Assembly (NCBI GenBank): GCA_944354035.1
Contig: CALVPS010000007.1
Location: forward strand, 1 to 60,606
DNA from: an uncultured Clostridia bacterium
GTDB lineage: Bacteria; Bacillota; Clostridia; Christensenellales; Borkfalkiaceae
Length of the DNA stretch: 60,606 bases
Direction: 5' to 3'
Shown here one piece after another: positions 25,058-32,878 of this stretch. The notes beneath the pieces were generated by a model. It did no database searches, had not been told where the DNA came from, and worked only from the letters and a program-made list of their open reading frames with translations. Position numbers and translations under genes: made by a program. Within the stretch, counting starts at the first letter, position 1, and the number at the start of each line of letters is the position of its first letter.

Positions 25058-25093
25058 AAAATAAAAACGCCCCCTGCGGGACGTTTTTATTTT
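25058..25093 (-). terminator. Terminator of the tRNA operon
   Basis: AAAATAAAAACG at 25,058-25,069 pairs with CGTTTTTATTTT at 25,082-25,093, with an inner CCC/GGG pair. Symmetric, so it works on both strands; it abuts the CCA end of tRNA-Lys(CTT). Confidence 0.8.
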
Positions 25094-25168
25094 GGTGCAC
25101 TTTCAGGGACTCGAACCCTGGGCCCATTGATTAAGAGTCAATTGCTCTACCAACTGAGCTAAAAGTGC
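25093..25168 (-). tRNA. tRNA-Lys (anticodon CTT)
   Basis: Cloverleaf with acceptor GCACTTT/AAAGTGC, discriminator A, encoded CCA, T-loop GGTTCGAGTCC and anticodon loop CTCTTAA. Last gene of the six-tRNA transcript. Confidence 0.95.
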
Positions 25169-25176
25169 ATATAAGG

Positions 25177-25252
25177 TGGTGGTCCATCCGAGATTCGAAC
25201 TCGGGACACCTTGATTAAAAGTCAAGTGCTCTGCCAACTGAGCTAATGGGCC
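25177..25252 (-). tRNA. tRNA-Lys (anticodon TTT)
   Basis: Cloverleaf with anticodon loop CTTTTAA, T-loop GTTCGAATC, discriminator A and encoded CCA. The acceptor arms GGCCCAT and ATGGACC leave a C-A mismatch at the third pair, which is unusual (see findings). Confidence 0.93.
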
Positions 25253-25255
25253 GAG

Positions 25256-25332
25256 TGGCTGGGGTGGCTGGATTTGAACCAACGTAATGCCGGAATCAAA
25301 ATCCGGTGCCTTAACCTCTTGGCTACACCCCA
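25256..25332 (-). tRNA. tRNA-Gln (anticodon TTG)
   Basis: Acceptor TGGGGTG/CACCCCA (U1-A72, typical of bacterial tRNA-Gln), discriminator G, encoded CCA, anticodon loop TTTTGAT. Confidence 0.95.
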
Positions 25333-25338
25333 TTAAAG

Positions 25339-25416
25339 TGGGGCGGGCGACGAGAATCGAACTCACGACCTCCAGGGCCACAATCTGGCGCTCTAACCAA
25401 CTGAGCTACACCCGCC
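25339..25416 (-). tRNA. tRNA-His (anticodon GTG)
   Basis: Carries the extra G(-1) before GCGGGTG, discriminator C and anticodon loop TTGTGGC, all features of tRNA-His. CCA encoded. Confidence 0.95.
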
Positions 25417-25421
25417 ATAAA

Positions 25422-25498
25422 TGGTGCGCCTGAAGAGATTCGAACTCCTGACACACGGCTTAGAAGGCCGTTGCTCTATCCGACTGAGCTACAAGCGC
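25422..25498 (-). tRNA. tRNA-Arg (anticodon TCT)
   Basis: Acceptor GCGCTTG/CAGGCGC, anticodon loop CTTCTAA, encoded CCA. Reads AGA codons. Confidence 0.95.
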
Positions 25499-25551
25499 AT
25501 TTTGCTCGTGACTTACCACTCGAAGTTTGATCCCTTGCTTTTGCGAAAAAA

Positions 25552-25625
25552 TGGAGCGGGTGATGGGAATCGGACCCACGCGACCAGCTTGGAAGGCTGG
25601 GATTCTACCATTGAACTACACCCGC
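25552..25625 (-). tRNA. tRNA-Gly (anticodon TCC)
   Basis: Acceptor GCGGGTG/CACCCGC, discriminator T, anticodon loop CTTCCAA, encoded CCA. First gene of the tRNA operon, directly after the promoter at 25,644-25,672. Confidence 0.95.
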
Positions 25626-25643
25626 ATTCGTCAGCGCTTGTAC

Positions 25644-25672
25644 ATTCTATCAAAGATTGCATAAGATGTCAA
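25644..25672 (-). promoter_or_regulatory. Promoter of the tRNA operon
   Basis: TTGACA, 17 bp, TAGAAT on the minus strand, ending 19 bp before tRNA-Gly. Confidence 0.85.
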
Positions 25673-25895
25673 TGATTTTTTTATAATTTTTCTGCCTTTT
25701 TTCAAGATTTTTCTGCGATGCGCCCGTGCGGACGGTTCGGAGAGGGGATGGGGGATGTGAGTTATTTTGCTTTTTTGATAACTGCGAACATTTTTTTAAA
25801 AAACGCTTTTTTTGCCGTATACGTCGGACGTTTGCGCAGGAATTGTGTTATAATAATTATGAGAAAAAGTATTTTTTTCCGAGTAAGGATAGTTT

Positions 25896-26717
25896 ATGAA
25901 GACTCTGTTTGTGTCCGATCTGGACGGTACGCTGCTGACCAAGGAGGAGGCCGTTTCCGCATACAGTATCCGGCATATCAACGATCTCGTTGCCCGCGGC
26001 ATGCAGTTTACCTTTGCCACCGCGCGCTCTGTGGAGAGCGCGATACGGGCTGTACGCGGGTTAAACGTGCCCGTTCCGGCAATTTTTTACAACGGCGGGC
26101 TGGTGTACGATTTGAACAGCAGGCAGACCTATCGTTATATCTGCTTTTGTGAAGAGGAAAAACGCTACGTCTTATCGGTGCTCGAATCGTTCGGGATCAT
26201 GCCGTTCGCCTTTACCGCAAATGCGGTCAGCGAGCACATTGCCTGGCGCGTCGGTCGCGAGACGTTCGGCATGCGCCGCTATCTTGCCCGCCGCCGTGGC
26301 GATCGCCGTCTGATGCCGGTTTCGTCGGACGACGAAATGCTTGCGGAGTATCTGTTTTATTTTAAATGTATCGGCCCGCGTGAGCAACTCGAACGGGCGT
26401 GGAACGTATTAAAAGTCGATCCGCGCTTTATGTGTATCTTTCATCAGGAGACCTATCAGAACGACTTCTGGATGGAAATTTCCCCGCGCGAGGCGACCAA
26501 GGCCAACGGCGTGCGCTTCCTGCGCGAAACGTTCGGCTATGAAAAGCTTGTCTGCTTCGGCGATACGTCTAACGACTCGGATATGTTCGACGTCTGCGAC
26601 GAAAAGTATGCCGTTATGAACGCCGACGACTGGCTGAAGGCGAAGGCGACGGGTGTGATCGGCTATTGCGAAGAAGACGGCGTGGTCAAGTGGCTGGACG
26701 CGCACTTCGTTCCGTAA
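25896..26717 (+). CDS. HAD-superfamily (Cof-type) sugar-phosphate phosphatase
   Basis: A 273-residue cytoplasmic phosphatase of the Cof/YbiV group. Motif I DLDGTL holds the nucleophile Asp8 and acid/base Asp10; motif II is TFATAR; motif III Lys lies in ATKANGV; motif IV is GDTSNDSDMF. The C2-type cap occupies the middle. These enzymes dephosphorylate sugar phosphates or flavin-type substrates; specificity cannot be read here. AAGGAT precedes the ATG, and a good -10 (TATAAT at 25,849-25,854) with a weak -35 lies upstream. The gene stands alone, convergent with the small DUF1294 gene. Confidence 0.9.
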   Translation: MKTLFVSDLDGTLLTKEEAVSAYSIRHINDLVARGMQFTFATARSVESAIRAVRGLNVPVPAIFYNGGLVYDLNSRQTYRYICFCEEEKRYVLSVLESFGIMPFAFTANAVSEHIAWRVGRETFGMRRYLARRRGDRRLMPVSSDDEMLAEYLFYFKCIGPREQLERAWNVLKVDPRFMCIFHQETYQNDFWMEISPREATKANGVRFLRETFGYEKLVCFGDTSNDSDMFDVCDEKYAVMNADDWLKAKATGVIGYCEEDGVVKWLDAHFVP

Positions 26718-26741
26718 AAGGCCGTGCCGGCCGCCGCGGCG

Positions 26742-27038
26742 CTACAAAAACAGGTATATCCCGCGGAATCCCAGGTAAAAGCAGTATACGTTCCATACGG
26801 CCAGCAGGGGGAGTCCCAGCATCAGCAGACAGTTGTCCAAGCGAAAGCGCATGGCAAACATCGCCGCATAGACGGCGATCGCGCCGCCCAACGCGCCGGC
26901 CAACAGCAGTTTTGCGTTGCCCCCGCGTTCATCGGGCGAGGGGACGTCGCATTCGTCGCGCAGCGATCTTACCAGCCGGAAGGCGTAAAAGTTGACGGCG
27001 GCGATATAGGTTGCCAGCAATACATATAAAAAAATCAT
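26742..27038 (-). CDS. DUF1294 small membrane protein
   Basis: A 98-residue membrane protein with about three to four hydrophobic segments. The middle shows the DUF1294 pattern (LLLAGALGGAIAVYAAMFAMR ... LGLPLLAVWN; shown in part), in which a Gly-Gly turn is followed by a helix and a short basic loop. Function unknown for the family. The ATG at 27038 has no clear Shine-Dalgarno; the 239-residue longer frame runs antisense through purH and is not believed. It is divergent from purH, with start codons only 48 bp apart, so their promoters overlap. Confidence 0.7.
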   Translation of the reverse strand: MIFLYVLLATYIAAVNFYAFRLVRSLRDECDVPSPDERGGNAKLLLAGALGGAIAVYAAMFAMRFRLDNCLLMLGLPLLAVWNVYCFYLGFRGIYLFL

Positions 27039-27086
27039 GCCGCATGCAGTATGTGCGGTTTCAAAAATATTTTCAGGCGGATGGAT

Positions 27087-28622
27087 ATGAAAGCAAAAAA
27101 GAGGGCGTACGTCAGCGTATACAACAAAGAGCGCATTGTGGAGTTCTGCCAATATCTCGTGGAGTACGGGTATGAGATCGTTGCCACGGAGGGGACGTGC
27201 CGCACGCTGCGCGAAGCGGGCATTGCCGCACTCTCCGCGCACGAACTTACCGGCTATCCCGAGCCGCTCGGCGGCAAGGTGCGCGCCATGCATCCGGCGG
27301 TGTATACGGGGATCATCGCCAATCAGCTTACGCCCGCGCAGTTTAAAGAGCTGGGCCGTTCCAAGGCAAAGGTATTTCCCATTGAATTGGTCGTGATCAA
27401 TCTGTATCCCTTCCGTCAGGATATGGAGGCGGGCGTTCCCTTTGAAGAGGCGGCCGAGCACATCGACGTGGGCGGGGTGGCGCTACTCGATGCGGCCGCG
27501 CGCAATTTTATGCACACCGTCGCCGTGTGCGATCCCGACGACTACGACCGCGTATTGTGCGATCTGGCCGCCGGCGCGATCGCCGAAGACGAGCGTAAAT
27601 ACCTGATGTATAAGGCGTTTTCGTACACCGCTTCGTACGATGCGCTGGTGGCGCAGTATCTCTCGTACCAGCTGAAGATCGCTTTCCCCAAAACGCTTAC
27701 CGTCACATACGAAAAGACGCAGGACATGCTCTACGGCGAAAACCCGCACCAGCGCGCCGCCGTATACCGCGAGCCGCTGTTGAAGGAAGGTTCTATCGCC
27801 TGCGCCAAACAGCTTGCAGGCGCCGTGCTGACGTATAACAATATTCACGATGCCAACGCGGCGTTGGAACTCGTAAAGGAATTTGACGAGCCTGCCGTCG
27901 TCGCATGCAAACACGGCGTGCCCTGCAGCGCGGGGCGCGGCGAAACCCTGTTCGACGCCTTCGAGCGCGCCGCGTCCGCCGATCCCTTAAAATTCCGCGG
28001 CGGCATCCTGGCGATGAACGGCATTGTAGATGCCCGCATCGCCGCCCGCGTGCGCGATATGGGAGTGGAGGCGGTGATCGCGGTCGGCTTTACGCCCGAG
28101 GCCATGGCGGAGCTCCGCTACAACCGCGCGCTCATCTTGCTGGAGATGCCGGATATCCGCAGCAAGGTGCAATTTTCCACCTTCGATATGAAAAAAATTT
28201 ACGGCGGGCTGCTGGTGCAGACGTACGATACTTCGCTGCTGGAAGACGCCGTATGCGTTACCGGACGCGTGCCCGACGAGGACGAGCGTACTGCGCTGGA
28301 ATTTAACTATAAGGTCGCCAAGCACGCGCATTCCAGCGCCGTAGTGGTGGGGTCGCAGAACATGACCTGCGGGATCGGGACGGGGCAGACCAACCGCGCG
28401 CTGGCGCTGCGCTTTGCCCTTTCGCTGGCGGGCGAAAGGGCCCGGGGGGCGGTGTTGGCCTCCGATGCTTCGCTGCTCAACGCGCAGAGCGTGGAAGAGT
28501 GCCGCGAGGCGGGTATTACCGCCGTCGTGCAGACGGGCATGCCCGATCAGAAGACGCTGAAATTGTGCGAACAGTACGGGATCGCCGTGTTCTGTTCGGA
28601 AAAGCGGCACTTTAAGGTATAA
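27087..28622 (+). CDS. purH: Bifunctional AICAR transformylase / IMP cyclohydrolase, divergent
   Basis: A 511-residue PurH, the usual length. It catalyses the last two steps of IMP synthesis: formylation of AICAR with 10-formyl-THF, then ring closure. N-terminal MGS-like cyclohydrolase domain (AYVSVYNKERIVEF ... VATEGTCRTL ... IDVGGVALLDAAARN); C-terminal transformylase starts near YGENPHQ. The transformylase motif KHxNPCG reads KHGVPCSAG near residue 273: Lys and His are kept, but Asn and Gly are changed. The later KSN motif reads AHSSA. Start 27,087 is preferred over 27,081 and 27,051 for spacing to the GGCGGATGG ribosome site and by family length. Other pur genes are not beside it; L-serine dehydratase follows by 11 nt. 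Confidence 0.88.
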   Translation: MKAKKRAYVSVYNKERIVEFCQYLVEYGYEIVATEGTCRTLREAGIAALSAHELTGYPEPLGGKVRAMHPAVYTGIIANQLTPAQFKELGRSKAKVFPIELVVINLYPFRQDMEAGVPFEEAAEHIDVGGVALLDAAARNFMHTVAVCDPDDYDRVLCDLAAGAIAEDERKYLMYKAFSYTASYDALVAQYLSYQLKIAFPKTLTVTYEKTQDMLYGENPHQRAAVYREPLLKEGSIACAKQLAGAVLTYNNIHDANAALELVKEFDEPAVVACKHGVPCSAGRGETLFDAFERAASADPLKFRGGILAMNGIVDARIAARVRDMGVEAVIAVGFTPEAMAELRYNRALILLEMPDIRSKVQFSTFDMKKIYGGLLVQTYDTSLLEDAVCVTGRVPDEDERTALEFNYKVAKHAHSSAVVVGSQNMTCGIGTGQTNRALALRFALSLAGERARGAVLASDASLLNAQSVEECREAGITAVVQTGMPDQKTLKLCEQYGIAVFCSEKRHFKV

Positions 28623-28633
28623 AAGGGACAGGG

Positions 28634-29830
28634 ATGCAGTCGTTAAAGGAATTGTATAAGATCGGGCGCGGGCCATCCAGTTCTCACACCATGGGGCCGG
28701 AACGCGCCGCCCGCGATTTTTTGGCGCGCGTGCCGCAGGCCGCGCGCTATCGCGTAGTGCTGTACGGTTCGCTGGCCCTTACGGGGCGCGGGCATTTGAC
28801 CGATCGCGCGCTTGCGGCCGTTTTGCCTGCCGACAGGACGGAAATTTGTTTTGATCCCTCCGAGCGGCCGCTGCCGCATCCGAATACGCTTTTTTTCGAG
28901 GCCTTCGACGCAGACGGGCGTGTATTGGGCAGTGAAACGTATTGTTCGGTGGGCGGCGGTACCATCCGCCGCGTCGGCGAACCCGAGCAGCCAGCGGCAG
29001 AGGTATATCCCTTTTGCAACTTTGCCGAGATCCGCGCCTACTGCGAACGCAACAAGATCGGCCTCGGCGACGCCGCCTTTCGCTTTGAGGGCGAGCCGCT
29101 GGCGGAGTATCTCGCCTCCGTGTGGGAGAGCATGAAGCGCACGGTGGAGCGCGGACTGTTCCGCAGCGGGGAGCTGCCGGGCGGGCTGCATGTGGAACGC
29201 AAGGCGGCCACGCTGTACAAGGCATATTGCGGCGACGAGCGGGACGTGACGCGCCTCATCTGCAGTTATGCCTATGCCACGGCGGAAGAAAACGCCTGCG
29301 GCGGAACGGTGGTGACGGCGCCCACCTGCGGCTCGAGCGGCGTGTTGCCCGCGGTGCTGCTGTATCTGCAAAAAAAGAACGACCTTTCGGACGAAACAGT
29401 GATCCGCGCGCTGGCCGCCGCCGGCATGGTGGGGAACGTGGTAAAGACCAACGCTTCGGTCAGCGGAGCGGAGGCGGGTTGTCAGGCGGAGATCGGCACG
29501 GCCACCGCTATGGCGGCCGCCGCCGTATGCGATATCGCGGGACTTTCGCTCGAGGTGACCGAATATGCCGCGGAGATCGCGCTGGAGCATCAACTCGGCC
29601 TTACATGCGATCCTGTCAACGGATACGTACAGATCCCGTGCATCGAGCGCAACGCGGTGGCCGCGCTGCGCGCCATCGACAGCGCCGACCTCGCCGAAGT
29701 ACTTTCGGGGACGCGTAAAATTTCCTTCGATCTTATCGTAAAGACGATGTACGAGACGGGAAAGGATCTGGACGCGCGTTACCGCGAGACGGGGCAGGGG
29801 GGGCTTGCCTCGGGGTTCAGGATTTGCTGA
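28634..29830 (+). CDS. sdaA: L-serine ammonia-lyase, single-chain iron-sulfur type
   Basis: A 398-residue fused beta-alpha L-serine dehydratase that deaminates L-serine to pyruvate with a 4Fe-4S cluster acting as Lewis acid. The N-terminal SdaAB-type part begins with IGRGPSSSHTMGP; the SdaAA-type part carries APTCGSSG, GAEAGCQAEIG and CDPVNGYVQIPC, which hold the cluster cysteines. Normal length and motifs. It starts 11 nt after purH with AGGGACAGGG before the ATG, so the two are cotranscribed, and ends at a strong terminator. Serine breakdown could supply pyruvate and ammonia; why it is paired with purH is not clear. Confidence 0.93.
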   Translation: MQSLKELYKIGRGPSSSHTMGPERAARDFLARVPQAARYRVVLYGSLALTGRGHLTDRALAAVLPADRTEICFDPSERPLPHPNTLFFEAFDADGRVLGSETYCSVGGGTIRRVGEPEQPAAEVYPFCNFAEIRAYCERNKIGLGDAAFRFEGEPLAEYLASVWESMKRTVERGLFRSGELPGGLHVERKAATLYKAYCGDERDVTRLICSYAYATAEENACGGTVVTAPTCGSSGVLPAVLLYLQKKNDLSDETVIRALAAAGMVGNVVKTNASVSGAEAGCQAEIGTATAMAAAAVCDIAGLSLEVTEYAAEIALEHQLGLTCDPVNGYVQIPCIERNAVAALRAIDSADLAEVLSGTRKISFDLIVKTMYETGKDLDARYRETGQGGLASGFRIC

Positions 29831-29842
29831 TGTATTCGGATG

Positions 29843-29890
29843 CGTCGCCCGCCGCGCATGGCCATGCGCGGCGGGCGACGCCGTTTTTTC
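29843..29890 (+). terminator. Rho-independent terminator after sdaA
   Basis: A long perfect stem (17-18 bp, centre CATGGCCATG) followed by six T. Confidence 0.9.
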
Positions 29891-29927
29891 GTTTATACGG
29901 CGCGAAGGGGAGAGGAAAGCAAAGAAA

Positions 29928-29967
29928 AAGACCGCGCCCTTGCATTGTCTGCAAAGGGCGCGGTCTT
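29928..29967 (-). terminator. Terminator after the TSCPD gene
   Basis: A 17-bp stem with one bulge around GACCGCGCCC, followed on the minus strand by a T-rich tail. Confidence 0.85.
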
Positions 29968-29973
29968 ATCGCG

Positions 29974-30222
29974 TTATTTCTTTTTCATGTACGGTTCCAG
30001 CGCAAGGGCCAGCTGATCCGGACAGGACGTGTTCTGCCGGCAGCGGATGCCCTTTAACAGGGGAACGATCTCGTCCGGGGTCTTTCCTTCGACCAGCCGG
30101 CCGATCCCCTGCAGATTTCCGCTGCAGCCGCCGATAAATTTTAAGTTATGGATCCTGTTTTCGGCGTCCAAGTCGAAGATGATCTGCTTGGAACAAGTGC
30201 CTTTTGTAGAATATGTGACCAT
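29974..30222 (-). CDS. TSCPD-domain protein, TIGR03905-type
   Basis: An 82-residue protein with the TSCPD motif at about 65-69 and four cysteines (10, 33, 61, 67), matching the four-Cys clostridial family. TSCPD also occurs at the C-terminus of some B12-dependent ribonucleotide reductases, where it may bind metal; the free-standing family has no proven role. AGAGG precedes the ATG at 30,222. Neighbours are a DUF4364 gene 46 nt upstream on the same strand and a terminator 6 nt downstream. Confidence 0.88.
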   Translation of the reverse strand: MVTYSTKGTCSKQIIFDLDAENRIHNLKFIGGCSGNLQGIGRLVEGKTPDEIVPLLKGIRCRQNTSCPDQLALALEPYMKKK

Positions 30223-30268
30223 ATTGCGGTACCTCTTGCGTGTTCGGCGCGCGCCGTGCCCGTATGGA

Positions 30269-30793
30269 TCAATCGACCAGCGTTTCGTAGACGACGGAAT
30301 ACAGTTCCGAGGCCTTGTCCTCCCATTTTTTATAGATGATATTTGCCGTCTTTTTGTCGGGAACGACAAATTTGAGCTCCAGCATGGGCTGTACGGGGGC
30401 AAGGATCTTTAAAAATACCGTATATGTGCCGTCTTTGTTCTGATAATAGTCCGATTTGCACTCCTGGCGGGTGCGGAACTTTGCGCCGTTATTTTTTACG
30501 AAGCGCGAAATTTCCTCGCGCGAGCTCTTGGGGATATTGATATAAAAATTTGCCAGCGTTTCGCGGCCTTCCGGCGTGATCGTGTACAGCGGATCGTCGT
30601 CTCCCGGGATCTCGCAGATAAAGCCGTCCTTTTGCAGCTTGTGGATGAGCACGACGCAATCCATATAGTTCAGCCAGTCGTTGCTGGACGTGCACATATC
30701 CACGAGCGTCCGTTCGGAAAGAGGACTCTCCATTTTGTCGAAGACAAATAAAAGAATTAATTTGTTGACCGAAGTTTCCCCTCTTACCTGCAT
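30269..30793 (-). CDS. DUF4364 family winged-helix-like protein
   Basis: A 174-residue protein of the clostridial DUF4364 family. The N-terminal part (LILLFVFDKMESPLSERTL ... IHKLQKDGFI ... YTITPEGRETL) reads as a winged helix like those of PadR/MarR-type regulators; the C-terminal half is beta-rich. DNA binding is therefore likely but unproven. The ATG at 30,793 follows GGGAT; a TTG at 30,817 is an alternative with no ribosome site. Probably cotranscribed with the TSCPD gene and separated from the HPr-like gene by a terminator. Confidence 0.82.
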   Translation of the reverse strand: MQVRGETSVNKLILLFVFDKMESPLSERTLVDMCTSSNDWLNYMDCVVLIHKLQKDGFICEIPGDDDPLYTITPEGRETLANFYINIPKSSREEISRFVKNNGAKFRTRQECKSDYYQNKDGTYTVFLKILAPVQPMLELKFVVPDKKTANIIYKKWEDKASELYSVVYETLVD

Positions 30794-30821
30794 GGCATTT
30801 ATCCCGATCGTGATCAAACTA

Positions 30822-30860
30822 AAACAAGAACAAATAAGCCGCTTAATAACTCAAGCGGCC
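30822..30860 (-). terminator. Terminator after the HPr-like gene
   Basis: Stem GCCGCTT (30,838-30,844) with AAGCGGC (30,853-30,859); on the minus strand a T-rich tail follows. Confidence 0.7.
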
Positions 30861-30888
30861 CGTCTGTTATTGCCGATGTAGGAACGCG

Positions 30889-31116
30889 TTACTTTGCGAA
30901 TTTGGCAAGTTTGGCGATGACGTCTTCGCAGTCGTCGCTGTAAATTTCTACCGTAAGCGGCTTGGAAAGGTCGAGGCTGAAAATGCCGAGGATGGACTTT
31001 GCGTCCACAACATACTTGCCGCTCTTGAGTAAAATTTCACAGTCGCAGTTCTGCGTAATGGCAACGAAGTCTTTTACGCGCTGCGCCATTTCCAAAGAGA
31101 TGGTCATAGATTTCAT
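30889..31116 (-). CDS. HPr-fold protein lacking the phosphorylated histidine
   Basis: A 75-residue protein with the HPr fold. The Ser46 region is well preserved (DAKSILGIFSLDL, Ser41 here), but the GLHARPA loop that carries the phosphorylated His15 is replaced by SLEMAQRVKDF; there is no His at all in the protein. It cannot act as a normal PTS phosphocarrier. It may be a regulatory relative (Crh-like) or have another role. GGAGG lies 10 nt before the ATG at 31,116, and the promoter at 31,152-31,180 is near consensus, so it is probably well expressed. It is monocistronic, with a terminator downstream. Confidence 0.85.
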   Translation of the reverse strand: MKSMTISLEMAQRVKDFVAITQNCDCEILLKSGKYVVDAKSILGIFSLDLSKPLTVEIYSDDCEDVIAKLAKFAK

Positions 31117-31151
31117 ACGGTTCGCTCCTCCAAGATCATATTGTTTCCCAT

Positions 31152-31180
31152 ATTATACATAAAATCTACGGTAAAATCAA
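31152..31180 (-). promoter_or_regulatory. Promoter of the HPr-like gene
   Basis: TTGATT, 17 bp, TATAAT on the minus strand. Confidence 0.85.
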
Positions 31181-31198
31181 GATATTTCCGAAAAATTC

Positions 31199-31227
31199 TT
31201 TAATTATTTTTTCTTTTGTGCTATAAT
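31199..31227 (+). promoter_or_regulatory. Probable promoter of the gene at 31,276
   Basis: TTTAAT, 17 bp, TATAAT. Weak -35, perfect -10. Confidence 0.55.
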
Positions 31228-31275
31228 AGCGGCAAATAGGGCGCGCTGCGGCCGCCGGAAGCAAGGGGACGAGCC

Positions 31276-32004
31276 ATGGAAGATGTTCAGGAACAAAAAT
31301 ACGAGCGGATCAGGCGGTTTTTATCCGTCTGCGACGAGTTGGTGACGGGATCTTTCCTGCTTGCCGACAGTAAAATTTCCGACGCGCTGAAGTGCGTCGC
31401 CGCCAGCAGAGAGCTGACCAACCTGTTTTCCGCCGTAACGGACGGGTACGACTATCCCGCAGCCAAAAAGGCGCTGTTAAAAGAGGGAACGGGGCGCGGT
31501 TCGGCACGGGTGGGCGCCAGCCTGCCCGCCGAGCGGCAGGAAATTTTGGCGTTCGTGTTCTGCCTGTTCGTGGAATTGGATGCCGGAACGCTGCATCTCA
31601 ACGATTTTCTGCTGCGCTATTTTTATGTAGACGGCAGCTATACGGCAAGCTATACCGTGTTTGCCGAGCGAATGATCCGTCCCTTCCGCGACATCGTGCG
31701 CGAATGCTTCCCCGAGTGCGGAAAGCGCGGTCAGATGGCGCTGCAGCGCAAAAAGCGCGAGGATGCGCTGGCTGAGTTTACGCGCACGATCCCCGTGGAG
31801 CGCGCGCGCATCGGCGGGCTGGCCTTGCAGGAACAGGAGCAGCGCTCCGCCGAGCTGCTGTTTTCGGAGCTTACCGCAGCGGCGGGCCGGCGCGATATTG
31901 CCGAGCTGCACGCGCTGCTGGCGGGGTATCGCTACTTTTTAAAGTTTATCGGGGCGGAGAGCGAGGAGAGCAATGCGCTGTTTGCGCTTTCGGAGCGCCT
32001 GTAA
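31276..32004 (+). CDS. Conserved-looking hypothetical protein
   Basis: A 242-residue protein, mostly helical, with no signal peptide. I do not recognise the family. One hydrophobic stretch (about residues 92-112, ILAFVFCLFVELDAG) may be a buried helix rather than a membrane segment. The C-terminal third is charged and looks coiled (QEQEQRSAELLFSEL). AAGGGG precedes the ATG. It is followed 20 nt later by a Nudix gene on the same strand that ends at a terminator, so the two form a transcript. A role near nucleotide-sugar or ADP-ribose metabolism is possible only by association. Confidence 0.75.
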   Translation: MEDVQEQKYERIRRFLSVCDELVTGSFLLADSKISDALKCVAASRELTNLFSAVTDGYDYPAAKKALLKEGTGRGSARVGASLPAERQEILAFVFCLFVELDAGTLHLNDFLLRYFYVDGSYTASYTVFAERMIRPFRDIVRECFPECGKRGQMALQRKKREDALAEFTRTIPVERARIGGLALQEQEQRSAELLFSELTAAAGRRDIAELHALLAGYRYFLKFIGAESEESNALFALSERL

Positions 32005-32024
32005 AGCGGGCGGGGAGGGAAAAA

Positions 32025-32561
32025 GTGCAGTTAGAGGAAAAGACCGTCCGTAAAAATTATATCTATCGCGGAAAGATCGTCAATTTGCGCTGCGACGACG
32101 CCAGCCTGCCGGACGGAAAGCCGTGCAAGCGCGAGATCGTGGAACACCCGGGCGGCGCGGCGGTGTTCTGCGTCAGAGAGGGTTGCGTCGCCCTCGTAAA
32201 GCAGTTCCGTTATGCATACGGCGAGGCGATCTACGAGATCCCCGCAGGCAAACTTAACCCGGGCGAAGATCCCATGCCCGCCGCCCTCAGGGAGCTGGAG
32301 GAGGAGACGGGGCTGATCGCCGAGCGGCTGTCGCTGCTGTTTGTCCTGTATCCCACGCCGGGCTATTCCGACGAAAAAATTTACGTCTACCGGGCGCACG
32401 GCGTGCGCGTCGGCGCGCAGCACCTGGACGAAGGCGAGTTTTTAAACGTGGAGTACGTTCCGCTGCCGACCGTTTTGCAGTGGATCCGCAACGGCAGTCT
32501 GCACGACGCCAAGACCGTTGCGGCCGTGCTGGCCTATGCCGCCGACGGCGCCGACGTATAG
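32025..32561 (+). CDS. Nudix hydrolase, ADP-ribose pyrophosphatase type
   Basis: A 178-residue Nudix enzyme, probably cleaving ADP-ribose to AMP and ribose 5-phosphate. The Nudix box starts at the Gly of PAGKLNPGE and runs through AALRELEEETGL with all catalytic Glu residues; the downstream Pro after the box (YPTPGYSDE) is the usual mark of ADP-ribose specificity. GTG start at 32,025, fixed by GGAGG about 9 nt before it. Cotranscribed with the hypothetical gene upstream; ends at a 12-bp-stem terminator. Confidence 0.9.
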   Translation: MQLEEKTVRKNYIYRGKIVNLRCDDASLPDGKPCKREIVEHPGGAAVFCVREGCVALVKQFRYAYGEAIYEIPAGKLNPGEDPMPAALRELEEETGLIAERLSLLFVLYPTPGYSDEKIYVYRAHGVRVGAQHLDEGEFLNVEYVPLPTVLQWIRNGSLHDAKTVAAVLAYAADGADV

Positions 32562-32604
32562 GCACGGGCGTTTCGGTCGGATGCACGGGCATCGGCAAAA
32601 CAGC

Positions 32605-32637
32605 GATCCCCCGCCGGGTACGGCGGGGGATCTTTGT
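32605..32637. terminator. Bidirectional terminator
   Basis: Perfect 12-bp stem GATCCCCCGCCG / CGGCGGGGGATC with a 4-nt loop. Lies between convergent genes. Confidence 0.8.
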
Positions 32638-32674
32638 GCGATCGGATTCAAACCATTCGTCTGTCGGAATTTGT

Positions 32675-32878
32675 TCAGTTGCAGTCGCAACCGCCGCATA
32701 CCTTGCCGACGAGAGATTGCAGCGTGCCGTTTTTACACATGCAGTAGGCAAGCGCGGCAAGGATTGGCCAGCCGCAGCCGCGGAGCGCGGAGGACGAAAA
32801 GACGTTTCCGCACGTTCCCAAAATGAGCAGGATGATCAGGATCCACAGGCAGCTGTTGCCGTTCGAGCAGCAATTCAT
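32675..32878 (-). CDS. Small cysteine-rich hydrophobic protein
   Basis: A 67-residue protein with a Cys-Cys N-terminus (MNCCSNGNSC), one hydrophobic helix (LWILIILLILG), a second weaker one, and a C-terminus CGGCDCN; nine Cys in all. The perfect AAAGGAGG ribosome site before the ATG supports that it is real. Small Cys-rich membrane proteins of this layout occur in spore coats and envelopes of Clostridia and Bacilli (YjcZ-like), but I cannot assign it. A 9-bp perfect hairpin (32,900-32,920) lies in its leader. Confidence 0.7.
   Translation of the reverse strand: MNCCSNGNSCLWILIILLILGTCGNVFSSSALRGCGWPILAALAYCMCKNGTLQSLVGKVCGGCDCN

Noticed and set aside
24739..25134. 131-codon frame running into tRNA-Lys
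   Set aside because: Only its middle (24,850-24,912) resembles a protein; the rest crosses a terminator and a tRNA.
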